A DNA stretch of 64,000 bases, from positions 381,095 through 445,094 of the forward strand of contig NZ_DLNQ01000005.1 in the NCBI RefSeq assembly GCF_002479495.1, given 5' to 3'. The translations under genes were made by a program, and so were the position numbers. The notes under the pieces were generated by a model. The model saw only the letters and a program-made list of their open reading frames with translations. It was not told the DNA's origin and did not search any database. Shown in pieces: positions 56,383 through 64,000 of the stretch. Source of the stretch: Brevundimonas sp. UBA7506 (GTDB taxonomy: Bacteria > Pseudomonadota > Alphaproteobacteria > Caulobacterales > Caulobacteraceae). Positions within the stretch are counted from its first letter, which is position 1. Each line of letters starts with the position of its first letter.

Positions 56383-57077
56383 CCGCCACCGTGACCAAGC
56401 CGCGCGCCAAGGCGAAAGCCAAGGCCCCGCCCAAACCCAAGGCCCAGCGCCGCGAGGAGACGACGACCCGCATCCTCGATGTGGCCGAAGCTCTGTTCGC
56501 ACGCGAGGGCCTACACGGTGTCACCCTGAAGGCCGTCGCCAAGGAGGCGGGCGTTGATACGGCCTTGCTGCACTATTATTTCGACGACAAGAATCGGCTG
56601 TTCTCGACCGTCTTCGGCCGTCGCGCAGAGGTGGTGAACAAGCTGCGTCTCGACAGCCTGGACCAGTACGAGGCCAAGCACGGCGACGCCATGACCGTGC
56701 GCGGGGCCATCGACGCCTTCCTGCGTCCGCTGTTCGAGCTTTTCGACGATGGCGACAAAGCCTGGCTGAACTACGCGGCCTTGGTCGCTCAGGTGAACAA
56801 CACTCCGGTCTGGGGCGGCGACACCATGCACCAGCATTTCGACCCGGTGATCGACCGCTTCATCGGCGTTCTGAAGCGCATCGCGCCAGAAACTCCGCCA
56901 CGCCAGATCTACTGGTTCTATCACCTGCTGTCGGGGTCGCTGACCTTGTCGCTGGCTCAGACCGGCCGTATCGACGTCCTGTCAGGCGGCCTGTGCAAGT
57001 CCTCGGAAATGGCCGCAATCTGCGACGCCATGGAAGCCGTCTTCACCGGCGGATTCGAAGCCATCCGCCGCGCTTGA
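56379..57077 (+). CDS. TetR-family transcriptional regulator
   Basis: A 232-residue regulator. The N-terminal 25 residues are Lys/Ala/Pro-rich (KAKAKAPPKPKAQRR). The helix-turn-helix follows: ILDVAEALFAREGLHGVTLKAVAKEAGVDTALLHYYFDDK in sequence, about residues 32-75. The C-terminal ligand domain (FYHLLSGSLTLSLAQTGR) resembles that of TetR proteins with C-terminal domain type DUF1956/CecR. The gene overlaps the esterase stop and probably represses its own operon and the divergent receptor. Confidence 0.92.
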   Translation: MTATVTKPRAKAKAKAPPKPKAQRREETTTRILDVAEALFAREGLHGVTLKAVAKEAGVDTALLHYYFDDKNRLFSTVFGRRAEVVNKLRLDSLDQYEAKHGDAMTVRGAIDAFLRPLFELFDDGDKAWLNYAALVAQVNNTPVWGGDTMHQHFDPVIDRFIGVLKRIAPETPPRQIYWFYHLLSGSLTLSLAQTGRIDVLSGGLCKSSEMAAICDAMEAVFTGGFEAIRRA

Positions 57078-57084
57078 GCCCGAT

Positions 57085-57894
57085 TCACATCGGGAAGCAG
57101 CAGTTCCAGCCGTCGAAGGCGACCTCGACATGATCGGGAAGAAGCGCCGACAAGCGATTGTAATCCAGATCGATGTGGAGGTTCGTCAGAACCGCCCGCC
57201 CGACATCCGCCCGTGCGATCCAGTCCAGAGCCTTGTCGACATGAGCGTGGGTCGGATGGGGCGAGTAGCGTAGAGCGTCAATGATCCAGAGGTCGGCGCC
57301 GCGCACCGCCTCCAGCGCCGCCTCGTCCAGATCAGACACATCGCTGGAATAGGCGACCGGTCCAAGGCGGTAGCCCACCGAGCGGATCGGCCCGTGCGCC
57401 TGATCGAAGGTCACGACAGGGATCTGGCCGCCCGCGCCGTCCACACGCCAGGCCTCGCCATGAGGCGGAATGCGCTGCGCCTCAAGTATGGCCGGATAGG
57501 CGTGATGGCTCTCGAAAATATAGTCGAAGCGTTTGGCCAGCGCGTGATGGGTCGCCGGGTCCATCCAGGCCTGGATGCGTCGCCGCGCATGGATGGCGAA
57601 GACCCGCAGATCATCGATGCCGTGCGTCTGGTCGGCGTGGTCGTGGGTGTAGAGGACTGCATCAACGTGGCGGATCTCGGCGGCCAGGGCCTGTTGCCGC
57701 AGGTCGGGAGAGGTGTCGATCAGGACGCTGGTGGTCCCATTCGGGCCATGACGCCGCGCCAGCATGGAACAGCGGGTCCGCCGGTTCCTGGGCTCGCCCG
57801 GATCACAGTCGCCCCAGTCGCCATCGCCGCGCGGCACGCCGCCGGACGATCCGCACCCGAGGATGACGATCTCCAGCTCGCCCGCCCCGGTCAT
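57085..57894 (-). CDS. MBL-fold metallohydrolase, PhnP-like
   Basis: A 269-residue beta-lactamase-fold enzyme. It has ILGCGSSGGVPR, RRTRCSMLAR, the metal motif LYTHDHADQTHGIDDLR (HxHxDH) and VAYSSDVSDLD. PhnP hydrolyses cyclic ribose phosphates; this type is regularly placed next to tatD in alphaproteobacteria, where its role is not tied to phosphonates. Start MTGAGELE overlaps the tatD stop (ATGA); the open frame further upstream lies within tatD. Confidence 0.9.
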   Translation of the reverse strand: MTGAGELEIVILGCGSSGGVPRGDGDWGDCDPGEPRNRRTRCSMLARRHGPNGTTSVLIDTSPDLRQQALAAEIRHVDAVLYTHDHADQTHGIDDLRVFAIHARRRIQAWMDPATHHALAKRFDYIFESHHAYPAILEAQRIPPHGEAWRVDGAGGQIPVVTFDQAHGPIRSVGYRLGPVAYSSDVSDLDEAALEAVRGADLWIIDALRYSPHPTHAHVDKALDWIARADVGRAVLTNLHIDLDYNRLSALLPDHVEVAFDGWNCCFPM

Positions 57895-58676
57895 TCGGCG
57901 GGCCGAGGTATGCGGTCGAACAGGGCGAAGAAGGCGTCGGTTGTGCGCCGGTCGGCTTCTTCGAGCGACCATCCCCGGATCTCGGCCAGCTTCTTTAGCA
58001 CCAGACCGACATAGGCCGGTTCATTGCGGCGTCCGCGATGCGGGATCGGCGCCAGATAGGGGCAGTCGGTTTCGACGATGATCCGGTCCTCGGGCATCCG
58101 GCGAATGACCTCGCGCACGTCCTCCGCCGCCTTGAAGGTAGCGATGCCGGAAACGGAAAACCACGCGCCGAGTTCCGCCGCGGTTTCAGCAAGTTCGATG
58201 CCGCTGGTATAGCAGTGCATCAGCAGCTTGAATGGGCCCTTGGCGTGTTCCTCGCGCAGGATCGCGGCCATGACCTCGTCGGCTTCGCGGGTGTGAACCA
58301 CCAGCGGTAGGCCGGTGCGGCGTGCGGCGTCGATGTGCTGACGGAAGACCGCCGCCTGCTCATCGCGCGGGCTGAGGTCGTAGTGGAAGTCCAGGCCGCA
58401 CTCGCCGATGCCGATGACACGCGGGCGCTTGGCCAGGGCGACCAGTTCATCGACCGTCAGCTCGACATGGTCCTTGGCCTCATGCGGATGGGCACCGACG
58501 GTGCACCAGATGTCGTCGTGGGCCATGGCCAGGGCGTGCGTGGCCTCAAAGGTCGAAAGCTTGTCCGAAATCTCGACCATCAGACGCACCCCGGCCTCGC
58601 GGGCGCGGGCGATGACTTCGTCGCGATCATCATCGAACTGAGGAGCGTGCAGGTTGACGTGACTGTCGATGATCAT
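57891..58676 (-). CDS. tatD: TatD-family metal-dependent DNase
   Basis: A 261-residue TIM-barrel hydrolase. The metal site is DSHVNLHAPQF (usually DSHCHLD), followed by GECGLDFHYDLSP, VVHTREAD, MHCYTSG and VETDCPYLAP. TatD proteins are Mg-dependent 3'-5' exonucleases or deoxyribonucleases involved in DNA repair. Start MIIDSH overlaps the holB stop (ATGA). The gene is third in tmk-holB-tatD-MBL, a widespread gene order. Confidence 0.93.
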   Translation of the reverse strand: MIIDSHVNLHAPQFDDDRDEVIARAREAGVRLMVEISDKLSTFEATHALAMAHDDIWCTVGAHPHEAKDHVELTVDELVALAKRPRVIGIGECGLDFHYDLSPRDEQAAVFRQHIDAARRTGLPLVVHTREADEVMAAILREEHAKGPFKLLMHCYTSGIELAETAAELGAWFSVSGIATFKAAEDVREVIRRMPEDRIIVETDCPYLAPIPHRGRRNEPAYVGLVLKKLAEIRGWSLEEADRRTTDAFFALFDRIPRPAE

Positions 58677-59653
58677 CTCAGAGCCTTGGTGCGGGCGATA
58701 TCGGCCAGGGCGCCGGCCAGAACGTCGGCCCGGTCCAGGTTGATGGCCGCCGTGCGGTCCGGCAGCTCGGCCAGACGGGTCCACAGTTCAGCCCAGCGCG
58801 CCCCCTGCCCGGCCGGCGCCTCCAGCGCCCGGGTCTTCACCGCCGCGATCAGACGGTCCATCAGCGCCTCGAACCGCGCCTGACCTTCGGCGCCGCGAAA
58901 CCCGTCGGCGACAGCCAGCTGCTCAGCGCGATCAACGGCATCGCCCAGCACCCAGCTGCGCGCGAGGGCGTCGACTTCTTGCATGGCGCCGGACGACAGG
59001 GCCAGAGCCGCGCCCGGCGATCCGCCAGCCATGTCGGCGGCCAGTCGCGCGTCGTCGGGATCGGCGCCCGTGCGGTTGCGCACCAGGCTTTCCAACTGGT
59101 CCGGGGTCCAGATCGGGAAGCTGAGGCGGCGGCAACGCGAGCGGATCGTGGCCAGCAGCCGACCCGGTGCATGAGTCACCAGCAGCAAGACGCCCCGCTC
59201 AGGCGGCTCCTCAAGAATCTTCAGCAAGGCATTGGCGGCGTTGATATTCAGGTCATCGGCCGCGTCGATGATCGCCACGCGATAGTCGGCCTGGGACGGG
59301 CTCTTGGCGAAGAAACCCGGCAGATCGCGCGCTTGATCGACCGAGATGGTCTTCTTCTGCTTGCCGCCCTCGACCAGCCGTTCCATCACCAGCAGATCGG
59401 GATGGGACTGCGCCGTAACCAGTTGGCTGACCGGATCATAGGGCGCGGCGCCCAGCGGCCCGCGCGACGGGTCGGGCGCGGCGCCCAGCAGGCGGCGCGC
59501 GGCGCGATAGGCGAAGGTCGCCTTACCGCTGCCCTCGACGCCGCACAGCAGCCAGGCGTGATGCAGACGTCCCCGGTTAAGAGCGTCCAGAAAGGCTTCC
59601 TCGGCGGCGACGTCCGGGACCAGATCGAACCGGTCGCGTGGATGTTCGCTCAC
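58673..59653 (-). CDS. holB: DNA polymerase III delta' subunit
   Basis: A 326-residue clamp-loader subunit. The N-terminal AAA+ domain has HAWLLCGVEGSGKATFAYRAA; the Walker A Thr/Ser is Ala here, in line with delta' not hydrolysing ATP. The region after has DDLNINAANALLKILEEPP and RSRCRRLSFP, the SRC motif that stimulates ATPase in gamma. Zinc-module cysteines are absent, as in other alphaproteobacteria. Start and stop overlap tmk and tatD. Confidence 0.93.
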   Translation of the reverse strand: MSEHPRDRFDLVPDVAAEEAFLDALNRGRLHHAWLLCGVEGSGKATFAYRAARRLLGAAPDPSRGPLGAAPYDPVSQLVTAQSHPDLLVMERLVEGGKQKKTISVDQARDLPGFFAKSPSQADYRVAIIDAADDLNINAANALLKILEEPPERGVLLLVTHAPGRLLATIRSRCRRLSFPIWTPDQLESLVRNRTGADPDDARLAADMAGGSPGAALALSSGAMQEVDALARSWVLGDAVDRAEQLAVADGFRGAEGQARFEALMDRLIAAVKTRALEAPAGQGARWAELWTRLAELPDRTAAINLDRADVLAGALADIARTKALR

Positions 59654-60276
59654 AGCAACCGCTCGGCGACGGCGCTCCGCAGACGTTCTGAAACGGCCTC
59701 AAGCTCGCCGGTGGCGTCGATCACGACGCAGCGTTCCGGGTGACGACGCGCCACGCCGAGGAAGCCCTCACGCAGCTTCTGATGGAAGGCCAGTCCCTTG
59801 GACTCGAACCGGGTCTCGAACAGGCCGCGCCCAAAGGCGCGCTCCAGCCCGACCTCGACCGGCAGGTCGAACACCAGGGTCAGATCCGGCTGGTCCTCGG
59901 CCACGATGGCAGCGTCCAGGGCCTCGATCAGGCTTTCCGGCGCGCCGCCGCCCGCGCCCTGATAGACGCGGCTGGAGTCGGCGAAGCGGTCGCAGACCAC
60001 CCATTTGCCGGCGTCCAGAGCTGGCCGAATGGTGCGCTCCAGATGATCCGAGCGCGCAGCGTACATCAGCAGGGTCTCGGTGCGTGGCGACCAGCGCTCG
60101 GCGTCTCCGGCCACGACAATGTTGCGGATGACCTCGGCGCCCGGCGAACCGCCCGGCTCACGTGTCTGGATGACGTCGATCCCGAGCGAGCGCAGGTGCT
60201 CGACCAGCAGGCGCGCCTGCGTGGTCTTGCCGGCCCCCTCGCCGCCTTCGAATGTGATGAACTTACCGCGCTGCAC
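59650..60276 (-). CDS. tmk: Thymidylate kinase
   Basis: A 208-residue dTMP kinase. The P-loop is FEGGEGAGKTTQARLL. It also has REPGGSPGAEVIRN (DR-type dTMP loop) and VVCDRFADSSRVYQGAGG. It phosphorylates dTMP to dTDP for DNA synthesis. The stop overlaps the holB start, as in many genomes. Length is standard. Confidence 0.96.
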   Translation of the reverse strand: MQRGKFITFEGGEGAGKTTQARLLVEHLRSLGIDVIQTREPGGSPGAEVIRNIVVAGDAERWSPRTETLLMYAARSDHLERTIRPALDAGKWVVCDRFADSSRVYQGAGGGAPESLIEALDAAIVAEDQPDLTLVFDLPVEVGLERAFGRGLFETRFESKGLAFHQKLREGFLGVARRHPERCVVIDATGELEAVSERLRSAVAERLL

Positions 60277-60313
60277 CCGCGCACAATGGCGAGCCCGGCG
60301 CGTCAGGCAAGCC

Positions 60314-61135
60314 TTAACCGCCTGATATCAACAGGGCGTCGCCAAACCCGCGTGCGATGACCGCCTGACGGGCCTGTTCGGCCGCATTGGCGTCCGGCCA
60401 TGGACCGACGATCACCCGAAACAGCGACCGTCCGTCGCTGCGGATGTCTTGAACGGAGGCTCGCTCGCCCAACCGGTCAGCGATTCGTTTGGCCGCGCGA
60501 CGATCCGAAAAGGCGCCGGCCTGAACCCAATAGGTCGCTGCCTCGGATACCGCGGGGATTGGCGTAGTCGGCGGACTATAGGGCGTGGGCCGAGCGGCGG
60601 GGGTCGTTTCCGCGCGCTGCATCGCCATGCCGCCGCCCGTTCGCGGCGCCCGCCCGACATAGCGCACCCGCACCTCGCCGACGCCTTGCGACAGCAGCCC
60701 CAACTCCTCGGCGGCCGCCCGCGACAAATCGATGATCCGACTGTCCACGAACGGCCCGCGATCATTGACGCGCAGGATGACTCTGCGGCCATTGGCGCGA
60801 TTGGTCACCTCCACCAGGCTTGGCAAAGGCAGGGTCTTATGCGCCGCCGTCAGGGCGTTCATGTCGAACCGCTCGCCGGTCGAGGTTGGGCGGCCGTGAT
60901 GCTGTGATCCGTACCAGGACGCCTGCCCGACCTCATCATAGTGCGGCTGCTCGGCGGGCCGATACCAGCGACCGCGGATCTGATAGGGCCGCATGGTGCC
61001 GGACACGATCGGCGCGGGATCGGTCACGACCGGCGGACGCAGCGGGGCGTCCCGTCCGCCCCCGAAACTGGCGCAAGCGGCCAGTGTGGAAAAGGCGGCG
61101 GCGACCACTGCGCCCTTCAGCATTTTCGCCAACAT
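60314..61135 (-). CDS. rlpA: RlpA-type septal-ring lipoprotein with SPOR domain
   Basis: A 273-residue protein starting MLAKMLKG, with a lipobox (STLAACASFGGG). The double-psi beta-barrel RlpA domain (about 55-160) has GQASWYGSQHHGRPTSTGERFD, LTAAHKTLPLPS and VNDRGPFVDSRIIDLSRAAA. The SPOR domain (about 195-270) starts YWVQAGAFSDRRAAKRIAD. RlpA cleaves or binds denuded peptidoglycan at the septum. ATG 61135 is 11 bp from an AGGAG; a GTG at 61147 overlaps that site and is less likely. Confidence 0.92.
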   Translation of the reverse strand: MLAKMLKGAVVAAAFSTLAACASFGGGRDAPLRPPVVTDPAPIVSGTMRPYQIRGRWYRPAEQPHYDEVGQASWYGSQHHGRPTSTGERFDMNALTAAHKTLPLPSLVEVTNRANGRRVILRVNDRGPFVDSRIIDLSRAAAEELGLLSQGVGEVRVRYVGRAPRTGGGMAMQRAETTPAARPTPYSPPTTPIPAVSEAATYWVQAGAFSDRRAAKRIADRLGERASVQDIRSDGRSLFRVIVGPWPDANAAEQARQAVIARGFGDALLISGG

Positions 61136-61213
61136 GGCCGTACGCACTCCTGCTCACTCGAAGTGATCATCGCTCACCAGGTTTCCGGTTTGGTTAATGA
61201 GGGCTTTGGGACT

Positions 61214-62203
61214 ATGCGTTCCCACGCCGCGGCGTCGCCTTCGCGCCTGCGCCTTGTTCTTGAAGCGAGCCCCTTGAAACTCTTCCTCTATCAGACCCGT
61301 TCGGGCGTCTTCGCCCTGGCGACCCTGTGTTGCATCCTTTGGGGCAGCGCCTATCCGGCGATCAAGAACGGCTATGCCCTGCTGCATATCGCGCCGAGCG
61401 ACATCGCCAGCCAGATGCTGTTCGCGGGCTGGCGCTTCGCCCTGGCGGGCGTGATCCTGTTGCTTGTCGCCTCGGCGATGAACAAGCCGATTCTGGCGCT
61501 GAGCGGTCGGCAGATGGGCCAGGTCGCCTTGCTGGGCCTGACCCAGACCGCGATCCAGTATGTCTTCTTCTATGTCGGCCTGGCTCACGCCAGCGGCGTG
61601 AAGTCGTCGATCATGAACGCCACCGGCGTCTTCTTCAGCGTGGTTCTGGCCCACTTCATCTATGCGAATGATCGGCTCAGCACGCGCAAGGCGCTGGGCT
61701 GCCTGATCGGGTTCATGGGCGTGGTGGTGGTCAACCTCGGCGGCGGCGCCCTGGGTTTCGACTTCAGCCTGCTGGGCGAAGGCTTCGTCATCTTCGCCGC
61801 CTTCGTCCTGGCGGCGGCCTCCATCTACGGCAAGCGCCTCTCGGCGGACATGGATCCCATGGTCATGACCGGTTGGCAGCTCTCTGTCGGCGGCGTGATC
61901 CTGATCGCGATTGGCATGGTTGGCGGGGGTCAGATGGAGGGGCTGGACCTCCGCTCCGGCGGCCTGCTGCTCTATATGGCCTTGCTCTCCTCGGTAGCCT
62001 TCTCCGTCTGGAGCCTGCTGCTGAAGCATAATCCCGTGGGAATGATCGCAGCCTTCAACTTCCTCATCCCGGTCTTCGGGGTCGCGTTGTCGGCCATCTT
62101 CCTGGGCGAATCCCTGCTGCGCTGGAGCTATCTCGCGGCCTTGGCTCTGGTCTGTGCGGGGATCTGGCTCGTGACGCGGCCATCGGCTCCTGGCAAGGCC
62201 TGA
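61214..62203 (+). CDS. DMT-superfamily (EamA) transporter
   Basis: A 329-residue membrane protein with ten hydrophobic segments in two EamA repeats. The first repeat begins ALATLCCILWGSAYPAIKNG. The second begins GFVIFAAFVLAAASIYGKRL and ends FLIPVFGVALSAIFLGE. The family exports amino acids, nucleosides or drugs; the substrate here is unknown. ATG 61214 has GAGG upstream; a TTG at 61274 is an alternative start. It diverges from rlpA. Confidence 0.85.
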   Translation: MRSHAAASPSRLRLVLEASPLKLFLYQTRSGVFALATLCCILWGSAYPAIKNGYALLHIAPSDIASQMLFAGWRFALAGVILLLVASAMNKPILALSGRQMGQVALLGLTQTAIQYVFFYVGLAHASGVKSSIMNATGVFFSVVLAHFIYANDRLSTRKALGCLIGFMGVVVVNLGGGALGFDFSLLGEGFVIFAAFVLAAASIYGKRLSADMDPMVMTGWQLSVGGVILIAIGMVGGGQMEGLDLRSGGLLLYMALLSSVAFSVWSLLLKHNPVGMIAAFNFLIPVFGVALSAIFLGESLLRWSYLAALALVCAGIWLVTRPSAPGKA

Positions 62204-62298
62204 TGCCCAGGCTCGACTCGCCTGCGCTTTATGCTTGGGCGATGGCGAACTTGCCGCTATGCACGCCTCCGCGCGTTGTCTCGACTCGCGCCAAGTGA

Positions 62299-62388
<90 letters not shown>

Positions 62389-62559
62389 CTGCCGTCCTTA
62401 CGTTCTGCCCGGCGAGATACGGCGCTTGAGGATCGCACGGTCCGCCGAGGCCTAGAGGAATCCTGCAAGTTTCCGCAGACCCGCGTTCAGCCGGGGTTCA
62501 TGGCGCGGACGTCAGATTGGCGCTCAAGCCGCCAGTCTTGGCGTGCGAGGAAGAAGACC

Positions 62560-63486
62560 ATGAAACGTTCCCTGATGGTGTTCACGGCCATCGCCAGCTT
62601 CGCTCTCCCCGCGCTCGCCCCCGTCGCCACACTGGCCCAGGAGCGGCAGGTTCAGGCTGAAGATTCGTCGCGCGCCCAGCGTCGTGCCGAGCGTCCCCAG
62701 TCCCGGTCGGACAATCCGCGCCCCGAACGTCCTCAGCGGTCCGGAGAGGAAGGTCGCCCCGGCGGTCAGGCGCGCCCGGACAGGCCCAATCGTCCGGATC
62801 GCCCGAGCGATCAGGGAAGACCTGATACGCGCCCGGACCGCCCGAACCGCCCCGACCGAACCAACGGTCAATGGCCGAACCGTCCGGATCAAAGGGGTCC
62901 CGATCGTCCTGGAACGCCGGATCGCCCAAACCGACCGGATCGTCCCGAACAACCCAACCGGCCCGACCGTCCGGATTGGAACCGACCTGATCGCCCTGGC
63001 TCGCAACAGCCGGGTCGTCCCAACCGCCCGGACTGGAACAGGCCGGATCGGCCCAACCGTCCCGATCAGCCCAATCGCCCTAATAGGCCCGACCGGCCGA
63101 ACTGGAACAACGATCGGGACTACCGCGACTTCCACAACCGCTGGAACCGCGACCAGTGGCGGCGCGACTGGGATCGCCGTCACCGCAGCGACTGGTGGCG
63201 TCATGACAACCGCTTCCGGGGCTGGAGCGGCGTGCGGCTCGGCTTCTATTTCGCGCCGGGCTACGGCTACTACAGCGTGCCGCGCTCCTACTGGAACCGG
63301 CAGTATTACGTCGGCCAGTACCTGCCGGATGTCTTCTGGCGTTATCAGGTCAACGACTGGCGGACCTATGGTCTCGGCTACCCGCCTCCGGGGACCCGCT
63401 GGGTCTATGTCGACAACGCGATCTACCTGATCGACGAGTACGATGGCTACATCATCGAAGTCGTCCGCGACGCCTGGAACTGGTAG
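62560..63486 (+). CDS. RcnB-like exported protein with Arg-Pro-Asp-Asn repeats
   Basis: A 308-residue protein with a signal peptide (MKRSLMVFTAIASFALPALA, cleavage after TLAQ). Residues about 71-185 are low-complexity repeats of R-P-N-R-P-D units with occasional W. The C-terminus is RcnB-like: RDYRDFHNRWNRDQWRRDWD, then LGFYFAPGYGYYSVP and YPPPGTRWVYVDNAIYLID. RcnB proteins act in the periplasm in nickel/cobalt or envelope homeostasis. The start follows AGGAAG. A strong terminator follows. Confidence 0.85.
   Translation: MKRSLMVFTAIASFALPALAPVATLAQERQVQAEDSSRAQRRAERPQSRSDNPRPERPQRSGEEGRPGGQARPDRPNRPDRPSDQGRPDTRPDRPNRPDRTNGQWPNRPDQRGPDRPGTPDRPNRPDRPEQPNRPDRPDWNRPDRPGSQQPGRPNRPDWNRPDRPNRPDQPNRPNRPDRPNWNNDRDYRDFHNRWNRDQWRRDWDRRHRSDWWRHDNRFRGWSGVRLGFYFAPGYGYYSVPRSYWNRQYYVGQYLPDVFWRYQVNDWRTYGLGYPPPGTRWVYVDNAIYLIDEYDGYIIEVVRDAWNW
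62770..63114 (+). repeat. In-frame repeats coding for R-P-N-R-P-D units
   Basis: About 115 codons made of degenerate hexapeptide units (RPNRPD, RPDRPN, DWNRPD). Codons vary between copies, so the repeat is old and selected at protein level rather than a fresh DNA expansion. Confidence 0.75.
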
Positions 63487-63504
63487 TCCACGCCGAAACA
63501 AAGA

Positions 63505-63537
63505 GGCCCCGGAGAGCGATCTCCGGGGCCTTTTCTT
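63505..63537. terminator. Strong bidirectional Rho-independent terminator
   Basis: GGCCCCGGAG and CTCCGGGGCC form a perfect 10-bp stem with a 6-base loop, followed by TTTTCTT. On the other strand the stem is followed by TCTTTG. It separates the RcnB-like gene from the converging gatB. Confidence 0.9.
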
Positions 63538-63565
63538 AGAGCGCCTGGCTTTTGATCAGAGGGTC

Positions 63566-64000
63566 TTACAGACCCAGCTTGGCCTTCAGGATGTCGTTGA
63601 CCGCGGCGGGGTTGGCCTTGCCGCCCGTGGCCTTCATGACCTGACCAACGAACCAGCCGAGGGCTTGCGGCTTCTCAGCCACGGCGGCGGCCTTGTCCGG
63701 ATTGGCGGCGATGATGTCATCAACGGCCTTCTCGATGGCGCCGGTGTCGGTCACCTGCTTCAGGCCGTGTTTCTCGACCACCTCGGCGGGCGAGCCTTCG
63801 CCATTCCAGACGTAGTCGAAGACCTCCTTGGCGATCTTGGACGAGATGACGTTGGTTTCGATCAACTCGACCAACTGGGCGACGTGCGCCGCCGGCAGCG
63901 GGTTCTCGCTGAAGTCCTTGCCGTCGGCGGCCAGACGCGCCGAGACCTCGTTGGTGACCCAGTTGGACACCAGCTTGGCGTCACGGCCCTTGGCGGCGGC
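63566..64000 (-). CDS. gatB: Aspartyl/glutamyl-tRNA amidotransferase subunit B, C-terminal part
   Basis: The frame is open to the window edge, so only the last 144 residues are seen. They form the GatB/YqeY tail domain: LPAAHVAQLVELIETNVISSKIAKEVFDY, VVEKHGLKQVTDTGAIEKAVDDI, KPQALGWFVGQVMKATGGKANPAAVNDILK. GatCAB amidates Glu-tRNA(Gln) and Asp-tRNA(Asn). The 3' end is complete, with a terminator just beyond. Confidence 0.95.
   Translation of the reverse strand, partial: AAAKGRDAKLVSNWVTNEVSARLAADGKDFSENPLPAAHVAQLVELIETNVISSKIAKEVFDYVWNGEGSPAEVVEKHGLKQVTDTGAIEKAVDDIIAANPDKAAAVAEKPQALGWFVGQVMKATGGKANPAAVNDILKAKLGL

Noticed and set aside
62770..63114. Possible CRISPR or satellite repeat
   Set aside because: Units are in frame, degenerate and without unique spacers; they encode a low-complexity protein region.

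Overview
The window is a GC-rich chromosomal segment of an alphaproteobacterium, most likely a Brevundimonas-like member of the Caulobacteraceae. The evidence is a PopA-like degenerate diguanylate cyclase, an ispDF fusion, the dusB-ntrY-ntrX-dat-hfq-hflX string, a pyruvate dehydrogenase E1 beta with its own lipoyl domain, and two large TonB-dependent receptors. The assignment comes from gene content and order only; no search was run. Almost all of the window is coding, with many ATGA or GTGA start/stop overlaps.

Region by region: 1-3.9 kb carries a CinA-like gene end, a TusA-family gene, a YihY/BrkB membrane protein, popA and ispDF. 3.9-12.8 kb is the dusB-ntrYX-dat-hfq-hflX-antiporter string. 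12.8-15.6 kb (minus strand) holds a HAD hydrolase gene broken by an in-frame TGA, mazG and an MFS symporter. 15.7-24.3 kb is mixed metabolism: M15 peptidase, HExxH protein, wrbA, DODA dioxygenase, DoxX, AMP-ligase, lipA, a COQ10/RatA-type START protein, an LhgO-like oxidoreductase and an NHL/SMP-30 protein. 24.5-33.3 kb has rpmF, a lipoprotein, eno, ftsB and the pyruvate dehydrogenase cluster pdhA-pdhB-DUF5076-pdhC-gpx-lpdA. 33.4-35.3 kb is a cysteine synthase homologue with a LysR regulator. 35.4-41.5 kb is a czcCBA-type heavy-metal efflux operon preceded by a histidine-rich exported protein. 41.5-44.8 kb is a DUF6607 gene and a TonB receptor with a Fur-like site.

45.2-51.3 kb is the most interesting block. 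An ECF sigma factor / ChrR-like anti-sigma / DUF1295 operon lies opposite a flavin amine oxidase-DUF1365-cyclopropane-fatty-acid-synthase operon, with a DUF2177 gene alongside. Three promoters of the form GATCC, 16 bp, CGTA(T/A)T head the three transcription units. The block reads as a self-contained stress regulon acting on membrane fatty acids. Its ChrR homologue has lost the N-terminal zinc ligands known from Rhodobacter, so how it senses stress is open.

51.25-51.97 kb is a gene-poor, AT-richer scar with a decayed resolvase end and a perfect AT-rich palindrome. 52.4-57.1 kb is a TonB receptor divergent from a carboxylesterase-TetR operon, with two TTCATT/AATGAA palindromes between them. 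57.1-64 kb is housekeeping: an MBL hydrolase, tatD, holB, tmk, rlpA, a DMT transporter, tRNA-Ser(UGA), an RcnB-like repeat protein and the 3' part of gatB.
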